Assembly: GCA_030844895.1 (NCBI GenBank)
Contig: CM061229.1
Span: 105,770,975 to 105,834,974 of the forward strand
Reading direction: 5' to 3'
From: Ambrosia x helenae
Lineage: Eukaryota > Streptophyta > Magnoliopsida > Asterales > Asteraceae
DNA: 64,000 nucleotides
Part shown: piece after piece, positions 34,801 to 45,811 of the stretch
How positions within the stretch are numbered: position 1 is the stretch's first letter
Layout of the letters: every line of letters starts with the position of its first letter
Notes under the pieces: generated by a model
What the model was told of the DNA's origin: nothing
The model's database searches: none
Seen by the model: the letters and a program-made list of their open reading frames with translations, nothing else
Position numbers and translations under genes: made by a program

Positions 34801-35899
34801 TCAACCATCATGTGTTAACTGGAATTCATTAGCATTTGTGGAGTTAAATATCTTTAATTAGGCACTACACATCTTAGCCAGCTGTTCTCTTTACTTATGG
34901 GTAATCTCATTGCTTATGCCTATTCTTAATGGCACAGTTTTGCTTAGTAAGACTTTCCCTTTCGAGAAAACTTATAGCTGAAAGTAGTACTTGTATCTTG
35001 TTTCCATACCTTATAATTATCCTCTCTATGGTAATTATTCTTCCTCTTTTAGGTTTAATGGTAGTAAGGTGAATAACATCAACTTTTCTAGTTTAATGCG
35101 TTTCTTTTCCTGTACATAATTCGCTATCAACACACTCGTTTTACTTTGATATTTCTGAGTGTTATAGTTGATTCTTAATGCATCTAGTCGTACTAATGGA
35201 AAAGTCATAATGCACTAGAAGTTTTATTGATTTCCATGTATAACCCCTTAGCTTTATGGGTCATGTTATTCAATATTAGGATGTATTCACAGATGCCATT
35301 TAACCATAAAGTTAGATTTATTTATTTCATGCTTCTTAGGAATTCGTTATATTCTTTCATTCCATAGATAATACATTAGTCTTAGGAATTTCAGAATCTT
35401 TAGTAGCTCACCTGATAGGAATCAGTAAAAGAAGTTCTTAATTACCATAAGAGACATTTTATTCCCCTTCTTATGCTCATATGTTATTCTGTAATACTTT
35501 ATCAGATAGAGCGTAGGAATGTCATGTCTTAAGAGGTAACTTAATAAGAACTAAAAGTTGAGAAAACTCTTCTTAGTTTTGATAATAAGAGTGGATTATT
35601 TAGTTGAGATAGTAATTTATAGAAGAATGTGAGATTAGTTTCGAGTTACGGGTATTGATGTAAGGCAGACTTAGATTATGATCGTTATATTAATGAAGGA
35701 TCATTAATTGTGAGGATCAATTTTGTAATGAAGACGTGATAATATCATAACACCAACATAAGCTACTTAAATAACATGCTCTAGCTTTGGCTATACGCTA
35801 TTTATTTAAGTATTAAGCTGCTAACAGTGAATGTAACCCATCACCTTTGGGCAGAAGTGAGACATTCAAAGTCCTAATGCAATACGCTCTGATACCACA
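31822..35899 (-). pseudogene. Decayed copia polyprotein region
   Basis: On the minus strand, short in-frame stretches still resemble copia reverse transcriptase, for example around 33060-32930: a QPE (from YMxQPEGF) is followed by remnants like SMYGLMQA (from SIYGLKQA), separated by stops. No frame exceeds about 80 codons. The body is heavily mutated although the LTRs of the same element are almost identical, so this copy was mobilised by proteins from elsewhere. The remaining 190 bp of the internal region lie at 23880-24069. Confidence 0.65.
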
Positions 35900-36320
35900 T
35901 GTTGATTATATTAATTAGAACATAAGGAATAAACATAAGATTTAATCAAGTGTACCTGATTTGCTTAACCGTTCAGGAACTTCAGTAATGGAAGACACCA
36001 TCATCTTGATTGGGTTCCCTTTAGGGTATGCAGTTCTGATGGTTTGTGTGTTCTCTAGTTATGAACACATTGAGAGAGAGAGAGATAGGGGATGGCTAAT
36101 GGTGTTATGAATTTGTCAACCCTAATCTCATAATATCTCTCCATATTTATACATACCCAAGGGACACCCTAATAAGACCCATCTAATGATAGTCCGCCCA
36201 TCAAAGACATATATGTTATTGGGCTTAGGATAATATTAATAATTGATCATCATAATATAAATGATTATAATGGCTATAGATAAATATACAAACGTTACGT
36301 ATATTTAGTCCAACATAGTT

Positions 36321-36917
36321 CAGTTTGTAAACGAGCCACGCACGAGTAAAAGGTCCAACCGGTTCAACTAAGCACGTGAACATCCCTAATCTTATATGTT
36401 ATAAAATTAGTTACTACATAATAAGTAACCAGACAATTTTACCATCGGTCATAGGTAAAAGAGATATTTTGTTCACAATAAATGTTATTTATTATGTCTC
36501 AAATGCCTATATTGCGTTTTTGTCACATTATCTAAGAATGAAATGAGAAATCCACATTTAGTCCGAACGAGAACTATCCCGTAGACGACCTCCTGAAAAG
36601 TTTAACTAAGACATTCAAAAATAAGTTTGTATACTCTTTGAAGACAAATAATGGCATGAAAGACCGATATTACATTTTTTCTATAACAATTTTACGTTGG
36701 TCAATAAATATGAGGAAAGAGACTTTAATAATACAAGGAAAGTTTTTCTTGTCACATTTTTTATGTCGTGTATGAATATATTTCGCCAAGATTGGCCACT
36801 ATGGTTGACTGAAGATACATTGAATAAATCAATCATGGGCGTGATTTCTGGAGACCCATAAAATTAAAGAAAGTCAAGAAACCATGAAGCACTCAAAAAT
36901 AACAAAACATGTCTAAT
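36321..36917. other. Non-coding stretch, nothing recognised
   Basis: This is the flank of the copia insertion, continuous with 21900-21964 before the insertion. AT-rich, with no open frame or element ends. Confidence 0.4.
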
Positions 36918-37170
36918 GGATTTAAATAATCTTAACTATTATCAATTTATTGTCACTAGTCCAAACTAAGAAAATATGTGTTGCTGACTTCAACTTTTAA
37001 TATATTGGTCACCAATAAACTATGACTAATATTGATTTTTCTAAATAGAACGTATTTATTTCAAGTCACAGTTTGGTGACCAATATGTTAAAAGGTAGAA
37101 CCGCCAGCATATATTTTATTAGTTGGGACTAGTGATGACCAATAGGTGATAGTTAAAATTATTTAAATCC
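36918..37170. mobile_element. Foldback MITE, 253 bp
   Basis: The two halves are near-perfect reverse complements: the left begins GGATTTAAATAATCTTAAC and the right ends GTTAAAATTATTTAAATCC; inner pairs include ATATTGGTCACCAA on both arms. The arms are about 110 bp with a small spacer near 37030. AAT borders both ends. The superfamily cannot be told from this sequence. Confidence 0.8.
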
Positions 37171-37542
37171 AATAGTCCTAAATTGTTTTATGAGTGAATA
37201 ATCTTAATGAAGAAAAAGTTTACTACGTAAATAACATTCATATATATATATATATATATATATTATTCCTTAACAATTATTTAATTTAATAGTATATTAG
37301 TATAAACAAGTTATTTTACCATTTATTTTTTCTACTTGCAAAGAGTAAAAAATAAAGACCCAAGTCTATATAGCGGTATAGCCTAGGGAAAAACCCATAA
37401 ACAATAGCCCAGACTAGAACCCAACCCATTTAATACATGTGAGGCAGCCTGAAAGTTAAATATTTGTTGAGCCCAATGAGGTACTTGAATCGAATTATAT
37501 ACCTTTACTATCAAATCAAATATCAATACTATCTATACTATA

Positions 37543-37990
37543 CTAGAAGTGACCCCACGCTAGGAACCCGCGCGTTACGGCGGGGCTGCATCCGTAAACT
37601 TTTATTATATATATAATAATTTTAAACTAAAAGTTATCATGTATTCTTGTGTGACAATTATTTTAATGGAAGTCCTTTAATATTGAAAGCACAAATAAAA
37701 AATAAAAATTGATGCGGAGAATACTGAAAAATGAATCAGAAGACAAGATTTCAGTCTCTGAAAAAAAAAAAGTAGCTAAATACTATAAATGAAGCCATAA
37801 AAATAAAGAATGGCGTATGGGATGGGTTTGCCATCCCGTAGTACTAACTGGTCGGTTTTGTGGTATATTCCCGAATATGCTCCAAACGTATATATGTCAT
37901 TTCTCATGTTGGCGATTGTTTCGTCTAATGAGACACCCATACCCTCATTATGAAGAATTCTAATTAATATAATATTCTATTCATTTAATC
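37543..37990 (-). mobile_element. Helitron 3' end remnant (minus)
   Basis: The minus strand carries a Helitron terminal stem (GCCCCGCCGTAACGCGCGGG, reverse of 37566-37585) followed by CTAG (37560-37563 or 37543-37546). About 375 bp (37560-37935) is about 90% identical to the Helitron at 39662-40045, including a piece of its Rep N-terminal region. No 5' end was found, so the copy is truncated. Confidence 0.7.
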
Positions 37991-38271
37991 TAAATAAAAA
38001 AAACGTAAATCACTTTACATACGTATTAAAAGGTATTATCTATCAAGTTACGCTAGTTACAAAAATGTCAAACTATGTCTAAGTATAAACACCAATCAGT
38101 AGTATGTATGAAAATGTCAAGTTATATATATTTCAATAAATAAATATCACATAATGCGAAAAAATAACTGTTTTTATATAATTAGAATAGTGAATATGAC
38201 AAAATGAATATAAAAGTGTGTGTAAAACTAAATAGTTAATTTGTAAATTAAATAACTATCAAAAGTCTACC

Positions 38272-38273
<2 letters not shown>

Positions 38274-38317
<44 letters not shown>

Positions 38318-39035
38318 TATGATTATTAGAAAAAGAGGTTACTAAATAAAATTAAAGGCAATTAAATTAATAATTTTCTAAACATATAGGTATATGTTCG
38401 AGTCATAAAAATCCTTAAAAAGTCTATGGATTTAAATATATAAATTAAGTAGTCCAAAATATATATTTAATTGAAAAATATCATAAAATTATCAAATAAT
38501 CACTAAAGGTCGAGACTAAATATCTAGACCAAAAAATACATAATTGAATTCTATGAGAAATAATAATATGTCTAAAAGCGTCTACAATATTTCTATATAT
38601 TAATAAAATATCGATTTAGAGTTATATGTATAAATTATATAATAATGTGTATAGTGTGTGTATTAATTTAGTCCAATTCATAACATGTTTTAATTCATTA
38701 AAGTATATTTACACCCTAATTATGAAGAATTTTAATTAATATAATATTTGAATAGGATTATTAGAAAAAGAGGTTACTAAATAAAATTAAAGGCAATTAA
38801 ATTAATAATTTTCTAAACATATAGGTATATGTTCGAGTCATAAAAATCATTAAAAAGTCTATGAATTTAAATATATAAATTTGAGTAGTCCAAAATATAT
38901 ATTTAATTGAAAAAAAAATACATCATAAAATTATCATAAAATTATGATTCCAATTTGTTTAATAAAATATTTATTTAGAGTTATATGTACAAATTATATA
39001 ATGTGTATAGCGTGCGTATATATAAGTATGATGTA

Positions 39036-39075
<40 letters not shown>
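38274..39075. repeat. About 190-bp duplicated segment plus AT microsatellites
   Basis: 38316-38505 recurs at 38752-38947 at about 95% identity (GATTATTAGAAAAAGAGG at the start of both). A short segment (TTATGAAGAATT.TAATTAAT) near 37953 recurs at 38718. AT runs lie at 38274-38312 and 39036-39071. No gene is present. Confidence 0.8.
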
Positions 39076-39661
39076 CTCCAATAATGACTTCATATATCTA
39101 AAATAGTTCTGAATATTAAGTAACATTTATAGAATGTTAGAATTTAGAATATATAACGTATAACCGTACCTTGATTGAAATAGAGAAAAATAACCAATAT
39201 ATTGACGATCTTGAGATCCTTATGTTCGAAGTGGGTGTTAATCAGAGCTTGGCAATGGCTGCATTCTTGTGATCAAAATGGTGATTGAGAGGATGCTTTG
39301 TGTGTGAATGACAACATAATGACATATGAGGTCATGCCAATGGTTATATAAATGCATTTCTAACAAGTTCTTGTTTATTGCCATGACTCTTCATTGGCAA
39401 ATTAATCATAATCTTCAATTCTATTTAATTTAATCCAATTCATAACATCATATATGTTTTAATGTATAAAGGGGTTACATTATGGAGAAGATATTAACCA
39501 TGTATTAGTCACATGTACCATAGGCATGATATGTTGTATAAAGGGGCATAATAGGAAGAAAGAGGCTAAAATATAAAGATGTATGCTTATGCTTCTTTAT
39601 ATGTCATCTTAAAATGGTAGTAAAATTACCTTGATACCCATCTAGGATGCATTATGTAATA
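39076..39661. other. Non-coding stretch, nothing recognised
   Basis: No frame longer than a few dozen codons and no element ends except the Helitron border at 39661. Confidence 0.4.
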
Positions 39662-40774
39662 CTAGCAGGAACCCGCGCGTTGCGGCGGGGCTGCACCCGT
39701 AAACTTTTATTACATATATAATAATTCTAAACTAAAAATCATCATGTATTCTTGTGTGACAATTATTTTGGGGGAAGTCCTTTGATATTGAAAGCTCGAA
39801 TAAAAAATAAAATTTGATGTGGGAAAATACTGAAAACTTGAATCAGAAGACAAGATTTCAGTCTCTGAAAAAAAAGTAGCTAAATACTCTAAATAAAGCC
39901 ATAAAAAATAAAGAATGACGTGTGGGATGGGTTTGCCATCCCGTAGTACTAACCGGTCGATTTTGTGGTATATTCCCGAATATGCTCCGAACGTATATAT
40001 GTCATTTCTCATATTGGTGATTGTTTCGACTAATGAGACACCCATAGGTGTGAAGGAGAAGTTTGTGTTGTATGCGCGGATCAAAGAAACCATGACATTT
40101 GATCAAAGAAACCATGAGGTTGCTCTTGATTAACACAACATTTGTCTGATTGTAATTTTTAACCGTAAACTTTTATTAGATATACAATAACTTTTAAACT
40201 AAAAGTCATCATGTATTCTTGTTTGACAATTATTTTGGTTTTCCTAATGACCGAGTTAGTCACGAATGGGATGATGCTTATCTCTTTTATTTGAGTTTGA
40301 AATTGTTAGTCAAATTTTTATGTATTATTTTTAGTATAAGTTAATAAGTTATTTAATTGTTGTACTTTTAAACTAAAAGGCATCATGTATTCTTGTTTGA
40401 CAATTATTTTGGTTTTCCTAATGACCTAGTCAGTCACGAATGAGACGATGCCTATTTCTTTTATTTGAGTTTGAATATGTTAGTCAAATTTTTATGTATT
40501 ATTTTTACTATACATTAGTAAGTTTTTTACAAGCTTTTATAAAATACTATTGCATTATAAGTATAAATGCTAGATGTAATAACACTACATTATTGTTTGT
40601 CATTTATTACACTACATTATTAAATGTTAAAATGTAGAGGGACAATATTGTAAATGAGAAATTATTTATGCATTAACACTTGTACCAAATGCAAAAACAA
40701 TGTTTTTATGTGTCTTAAAATTAAAACAAAATTACCATCTTGCCCATGCAGAACCTATTATATAGTAGTATAGA
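39662..40774 (-). mobile_element. Helitron, 1113 bp, with Rep N-terminal remnant
   Basis: On the minus strand it starts TCTATACTACTATATAATAG after an A (40775) and ends in a GC stem (CCCCGCCGCAACGCGCGGG, reverse of 39671-39689) then CTAG at 39662-39665 before T. The minus frame from 40093 begins with VSLIRAYNTNFSFTPMGVSL and IYTFGAYSGIYHKIDRLV, which I recognise as the region before the Rep domain in plant Helitron helicase proteins (RAYN..F.FTSMG, G.IYH.I). The frame decays after about 70 residues; Rep HUH and helicase motifs are absent, so it is an internally deleted derivative of an autonomous Helitron. Confidence 0.8.
40191..40530. repeat. 174-bp tandem duplication within Helitron
   Basis: Units begin at 40191 and 40365 (CTTTTAAACTAAAAG.CATC) and match at about 95%. 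A further diverged copy of the first 60 bp lies at 39730-39770. Confidence 0.85.
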
Positions 40775-41146
40775 TTATAGATTATAGATTATAGATTATA
40801 GATATAGATATAGATTATAAAGCATGAGGGAAGGATGATTACAAAATTTAAGTAATTACAATATCTTATACTTATGATACAATACTCAAGTAGCTTAGTA
40901 AAAGGGTAAAATTGTCTTTCTTCATGATGTCAATTGTCTTTCAAATCTAATAATTAGATTTGTTAAATTTCACTAAAACAAAATAGCTTTTATTTAAAAT
41001 TTCAATAAGTGTAACAATAATGAAAGTTAACTCATGACTTTTGGTTAGTAAAAAGTAGTTAAAAAATATTAAACTTAATGCTCATAAAAAAGACTATTTT
41101 ACACCTTTACTTTTTTTTTTTTTCATTTAAGGGTTAGAACTAGTTA
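40775..41146. repeat. Tandem Helitron 5' end segment
   Basis: 40771-40805 is a run of TATAGATTATAGAT units. From 40807 to about 41100 the sequence (AGCATGAGGGAA.GATGATTACA) is repeated at 41158-41410 at about 93%. The second copy is the 5' end of the Helitron starting at 41147, so the first looks like a duplicated or older 5' end of the same family. Confidence 0.75.
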
Positions 41147-41673
41147 TCTATACTATAAGCATGAGGGAATGATGATTACAAATTTAAGTAATTACAATAT
41201 CTTATGCTTATGGTACAATACTCAGGTAGCTTAGTAAAAGAATAAAATTGTCTTTCTTCATGATGTCAATTGTCTTTCAAATCTAATAATTAGATTTGTT
41301 AAATTTCACTAAAAGAAAATATATTTTTTTTTTAAATTTCATTAAGTGTAACAATAATGAAAGTTAACTCAGGACTTTTGGTTAGTAAAAAATAGTTACA
41401 AAATATTAAACTTAATAATATTGACATAAAACATTTGTTTACCAAGTATATTGTTCTTTAATGACATCGAAACCAGAACTTTTGTTCACCAAGTTTAACA
41501 ATCAAATTAAAAAATAAAATTAAATTTATATGATATAAACATTTGATTACTTGATCTCTATAAAAATTGTGATTGTTATTTAAAACTGAGCCATAAAAAT
41601 ATCAAGACATTTGAAAATGAATATTAGCTAAAAAAAAAGAAGCTATATTTTTGTTTATACATCAGGATTAAAT

Positions 41674-42070
41674 CGTCTTTAGTAGCAATGAGAGTCAAAG
41701 GATTGGTAAAAAGCCCAAACAAAATAGTAGTGACATTTTTGGTCTTAATGGCCTGCTGGGCATACCTGATAGCCCATCTTCTGACTCTGAAGGATCAGAA
41801 AGCGATGATACTGATTCCTTCGATCTCAACTACAATCCTCTCGAGTCTTCTTGTGTCAACAGAGTCATTACTGAGATTGGTGATATGGCTCGTAGTCAAG
41901 ATACTCAACAAAGGGACGCTGAAGCTGCAACTACTGATGTCAATTTACAGGAACAGGAAGTGGCGGCTACCAAGTCTATGGGTTTTAAATTGGGCGTCAA
42001 TCTAGAGAAGCATGATAATTTGATAATGGAGTCGGTTGTATCAGAAGGTTTACAAACTAGTAACAAATGA
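41674..42070 (+). pseudogene. LINE ORF1 C-terminal fragment
   Basis: An open frame of 131 codons runs from the TAA at 41671 to TGA at 42068-42070 without its own proper start. It is acidic and serine-rich (SDSEGSESDDTDSF) and ends LEKHDNLIMESVVSEGLQTS. The zinc knuckles of a LINE Gag-like ORF1 are not present, so the element is 5'-truncated inside ORF1. Its stop overlaps the ORF2 start as ATGA. Confidence 0.75.
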
Positions 42071-45000
42071 ATTGTTTGTCCATTAATGTTAGGGGCTTGG
42101 GTGGTGATAACAAAACACTTTGGATAAATCGTTTAAAGTCTGATCTGGGCGTCTCTTTTGTTGGGGTCCAAGAAACTATGTCGAACAATGTAAATGATGG
42201 GGTTGTCTCTAGACTTTGGGGAGGTCTGGGATTTGAGTTTGATAAGGTGGATTCGATTGGTAATTCAGGGGGTCTTCTTAATGTCTGGGACCCGAAAGTT
42301 CCTAGAAAGGACAGGGTGATAAAAGATGCTAATTTTCTGTGTGTTTCTAGTTTACTTACGGATGGGTTGACGCGTCTTAATATGGTTAACGTTTATGCTC
42401 CGCAATCTAATGGGGATAAAAGAGATCTCTGGACTAGACTTTCTCAGATTATTCAAGCGGGGCATGGTTGGTGGATGGTGTTTGGGGATTTTAACGCGGT
42501 TAGAGAACCTGAAGAAAGAAAAAATTCATGTTTTGATCCCATTTGCGCTCGTGATTTTAATGATTTTATAGACAACAATGACCTTCGCGAGTATAATTTA
42601 AAAGGCATGAAGTTTAATTATTTGGTTAATAGACCAGGAGTTTGCAAAATGAGTAGAATCGATCGGATATTCGTTTGTGATAGTATCTTTAATAAATGGC
42701 CAACTGTTGCTGTTAGAGCTATGAAAAGAGAACATTCGGACCATGCTCCATTGAGTTTATCTCTGATTGATACGAATTTTGGGCCAAAGCCATTCCGGTG
42801 GTTTGACTCTTGGATAGATAGACCAGATTGTGATGATGTTATAAAATCAACTGTGTTGGGGTGGAATAACCGAGAGCCGCCTGATGTTAATCTTATCTAT
42901 AAGTTGGGAGCGCTCCGAGGTAAATTAAGGGGATGGATTACGGAATGGCGAAACAAAGATAAAGATGATGAGAATCGTTTGTCTAAAGAAAAAGAAGATA
43001 TGGAAAGGCTTATGGAACAAAAAGATTTGGATGAGGCAGAGTTATGGGTTTGGGCAGAATGTAAAAAGAGCATCCAAGAGATTGAAAATCTTAGAACTCG
43101 TGATTTGCGTCAAAAATCACGTGTGAAATGGGCAACTCTTGGAGACGAAAACACTAGCTTTTTCCATAGTATGATCAATGGCCGTAAAGCGAAAAATGCG
43201 ATTCCTGGTTTGGAGATTAGAGGCGAGTGGGTGACAAAGCCGGCGTTAGTGAAAAAGGAAGTTCTCAATTTTTTCCGCACCCACTTTCACGAGTCTGTTC
43301 CTGTTCGTCCGCTGCTGAATTGTGAAGGTTTGAACAGAATAAATGATATGGATGGAGTGTCTTTGACTGCCAGGTTCTCTATGGACGAAATTAAAGATGC
43401 AGTTTCGGGATGTGGCTCTAATAAGGCTCCGGGGCCAGACGGTTTTAATTTCTATATCTTTAAACATTTTTGGGATGTTTTTGCAGATGATTTCTTTCGT
43501 ATTTTATCCCACTTCCATGATACAGGTGTTATTAACAAAGGGTGTGGCTTGGCTTTTATTACTTTGATACCAAAGGTTATTTCGCCAGTTGGTCTCAACG
43601 ATTACAGACCGATTACTCTAATTGGGGCTATTAGTAAGGTTATTTCCAAAATCCTTGCTAATCGCCTTAAGAAGGTGATGGGGAAATTAATTTCGGAAAA
43701 TCAGTCGGCTTTTCTTTCTGATCGCTTTATTCTAGACGGCCCCTTGGTGGTTAATGAAGTTCTTGAGTGGATAAAAAGAAAGAAGAAAAAGGCGTTTATT
43801 TTGAAGATTGACTTTGAGAAAGCATACGACAACGTTAATTGGTGTTTTTTATTGTCGTTGATGGTTCAAATGGGTTTTCCCGAGTTATGGTGCAAATGGA
43901 TTGAAGGTATCCTTCATTCGGCTTATGCTTCGGTTCTTGTTAATGGCTCCCCTACGTTTCAATTTAAAAGTAAAAAAGGCCTCCGACAAGGTGACCCGTT
44001 ATCTCCATTCTTATTCCTTATTGTTATGGAGTGCCTTTCTTGGTTGTTGAAGAAAGCGAGTACATTGGGTATTATTAAAGGTATTAATGTGTCCAATAAC
44101 AATGTGGATTTTAATAATCTCTTCTTTGCGGACGATGCTTTAATTATTGGTGAATGGTCCAAAGAAAACATCCAAAACACGGCTCGCATTCTTAGAATTT
44201 TTTATATATGTTCGGGCCTTCGCATCAATATTCATAAATCTAATTTATTCGGCGTTGGTACGGATGAGGGAGAGGTGGATAGTATGCTTGATGTGTTGGG
44301 CTGTAGAAGAGGGGATTTTCCTTTTGTTTATTTGGGGATTAAAGTGGGGGCAAAGATGAATCGTATCAATAATTGGAACATGGTCTTGGATATCATTAAG
44401 AAAAGATTAGCCGGTTGGAAAGCAAAGCATCTTTCAATGGGTGGCCGAGTGATTCTTATTAAGTCTGTTTTGGAGAATTTACCCATTTATTATCTCTCGC
44501 TCTATAAAGCCCCTAAGGCGGTCATAGAGAGTATGGAGGCGACTATGAGACACTTTCTATGGGCGGGATGTGGTGTGGAGAAAAAAATTAACTGGGTAGC
44601 CTGGAACATTATCACGACTTCAAAACAAACCGGTGGTCTTGGATTGTCTAAACTGGAAGATGTTAACGACGCGTTACTTCTTAAATGGTCGTGGAGGTTT
44701 AAAACTGGGGGAAATTGTTTATGGAAGAAAATTGTCATGGGTTGTCACGGTCTTGGTAGACCTTGGTTTTCTCTTCCTTGTTCTACCTATGCTAGCGGGT
44801 GTTGGAAACAAATTTCTAAAATAGGCGGCAAGAGGATTTGGTCAGGTAAAACGCTCGATAGTTATTTTGAAGGTGTCATGGGAGATGGATCTTCTATCAG
44901 ATTTTGGACGGATTCGTGGCTTCATGAGGATCCTTTTCGATTATTATATCCGCATCTTTTTAGCCTTGAAAAGCAGAAGTGGTGCCTGATTTCGGATAGA

Positions 45001-45729
45001 ATAAAAGTTGAGAATAATCTTAAAATTCTGCAGTGGGATTGGAGATCGATCCCTTCCACAGCTGCAGAGATCTCGGAGCTTTTTAGCCTTATAAATGATC
45101 TGTACGATGTTGTGTTGAAGGGGGGTAAAGATAATTGGAAGTGGAAAACGAGTAGTTCAGGCAAATTTTCTGTTTCCAGCGTTAGAAGGTTGTTATCTGC
45201 AACCCCTCGTCCGTCTACTCAAGTGATCATGCCTTGGAAGGGTTGGGTTCCTTTGAAGTGTAAAATTATGGTGTGGAGATCGTTACTGAACCGTTTGCCA
45301 ACCAAAGCTGAATTAGTCAAGCGTGGGGTTATTTTGCAAAGTCAGGTGTGCGATCTTTGCGATATGGTTGCTGAATCAAATACGCATCTGTTCACAGGAT
45401 GCTGCTTCTCGGCTGAGGTGTGGCATCGTGTGGAGATTTGGTGTCGTTTGGGTTCGTTGATAATCTTTGACGTTGCCGATCTATTACATATTACAGATTC
45501 TCAACCTTTTTCGAAGGAAGCTAAGCACATTCTCTGCGGCATTGTATTCACGGCTATGTGGATTATTTGGAAGGAGCGTAATGACCGTATTTTCCAAGGC
45601 AAAAGGCGACGCGCTACTGAGGTGGTTGAGAGTATTAAAATGACATCGTATTTTTGGTTTAAAAACAGATCTTGTAAGAAAGGATTAGATTGGAATGGGT
45701 GGTGTAAATACCCGTTAGACATTATGTAA
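42067..45729 (+). CDS. LINE (plant L1 type) ORF2 endonuclease-reverse transcriptase, intact
   Basis: 1220 codons without a stop. Order of domains: AP-like endonuclease (SINVRGLGG at 5-13, QETMSN, GDFN at 140-143, RIDRIFV, SDHAPL), a linker with RQKSRVKWATLGDENTSFFH, reverse transcriptase (NKAPGPDGFN, YRPITLIG from 513, KIDFEKAYD, GLRQGDPLSPFLF, catalytic FADD at 687-690, YLGIKVG), then the zf-RVT C-terminal domain from about 1056 (PWKGWVPLKCKIMVWRSL, CDLCDMVAESNTHLF) and the tail WIIWKERNDRIF. The enzyme nicks DNA and copies its RNA at the target. The start ATG overlaps the ORF1 stop (ATGA), which suggests reinitiation. Uninterrupted length indicates recent insertion, though the copy cannot move by itself because its 5' end is missing. 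Confidence 0.95.
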   Translation: MNCLSINVRGLGGDNKTLWINRLKSDLGVSFVGVQETMSNNVNDGVVSRLWGGLGFEFDKVDSIGNSGGLLNVWDPKVPRKDRVIKDANFLCVSSLLTDGLTRLNMVNVYAPQSNGDKRDLWTRLSQIIQAGHGWWMVFGDFNAVREPEERKNSCFDPICARDFNDFIDNNDLREYNLKGMKFNYLVNRPGVCKMSRIDRIFVCDSIFNKWPTVAVRAMKREHSDHAPLSLSLIDTNFGPKPFRWFDSWIDRPDCDDVIKSTVLGWNNREPPDVNLIYKLGALRGKLRGWITEWRNKDKDDENRLSKEKEDMERLMEQKDLDEAELWVWAECKKSIQEIENLRTRDLRQKSRVKWATLGDENTSFFHSMINGRKAKNAIPGLEIRGEWVTKPALVKKEVLNFFRTHFHESVPVRPLLNCEGLNRINDMDGVSLTARFSMDEIKDAVSGCGSNKAPGPDGFNFYIFKHFWDVFADDFFRILSHFHDTGVINKGCGLAFITLIPKVISPVGLNDYRPITLIGAISKVISKILANRLKKVMGKLISENQSAFLSDRFILDGPLVVNEVLEWIKRKKKKAFILKIDFEKAYDNVNWCFLLSLMVQMGFPELWCKWIEGILHSAYASVLVNGSPTFQFKSKKGLRQGDPLSPFLFLIVMECLSWLLKKASTLGIIKGINVSNNNVDFNNLFFADDALIIGEWSKENIQNTARILRIFYICSGLRINIHKSNLFGVGTDEGEVDSMLDVLGCRRGDFPFVYLGIKVGAKMNRINNWNMVLDIIKKRLAGWKAKHLSMGGRVILIKSVLENLPIYYLSLYKAPKAVIESMEATMRHFLWAGCGVEKKINWVAWNIITTSKQTGGLGLSKLEDVNDALLLKWSWRFKTGGNCLWKKIVMGCHGLGRPWFSLPCSTYASGCWKQISKIGGKRIWSGKTLDSYFEGVMGDGSSIRFWTDSWLHEDPFRLLYPHLFSLEKQKWCLISDRIKVENNLKILQWDWRSIPSTAAEISELFSLINDLYDVVLKGGKDNWKWKTSSSGKFSVSSVRRLLSATPRPSTQVIMPWKGWVPLKCKIMVWRSLLNRLPTKAELVKRGVILQSQVCDLCDMVAESNTHLFTGCCFSAEVWHRVEIWCRLGSLIIFDVADLLHITDSQPFSKEAKHILCGIVFTAMWIIWKERNDRIFQGKRRRATEVVESIKMTSYFWFKNRSCKKGLDWNGWCKYPLDIM

Positions 45730-45811
45730 TTTCGTTTGTGGCCCGGGGGTCCCCGCTTTGAGGTCCGCCCGTGGTGTTTTTTGAATGAAAGTTACTTTTC
45801 AAAAAAAAAAA
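45730..45811 (+). other. LINE 3' UTR and A-tail
   Basis: Short 3' region with GGTCCCCGCTTTGAGGTCCG and GAATGAAAGTTAC, ending in an A-run at 45801-45811. The same tail is present, on the minus strand, in the LINE at 17624-17720. No clear target duplication could be matched to the 5' side. Confidence 0.8.

Larger units (their letters stand above)
21970..36315 (-). mobile_element. Ty1/copia element, 14.3 kb including two nested insertions
   Basis: LTRs of 416 bp (TGTTGATT...GTCCAACA) lie at 21970-23879 (split by a hAT) and 35900-36315. Exact 5-bp target duplications TAGTT flank the whole at 21965-21969 and 36316-36320. The minus strand has TGGTATCAGAGCG (Met-tRNA primer site, 35885-35897) beside the right LTR and AAGTGGGAGAA (polypurine tract) beside the left, so it reads right to left. 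I see three base differences between the LTRs outside the hAT. The internal region (23880-24069 and 31822-35899, about 4.3 kb) has no long frame. Confidence 0.95.

Noticed and set aside
40771..40805. CRISPR-like or regulatory array of TATAGATTATAGAT
   Set aside because: Simple short-unit repeat at the Helitron 5' end with no spacers.
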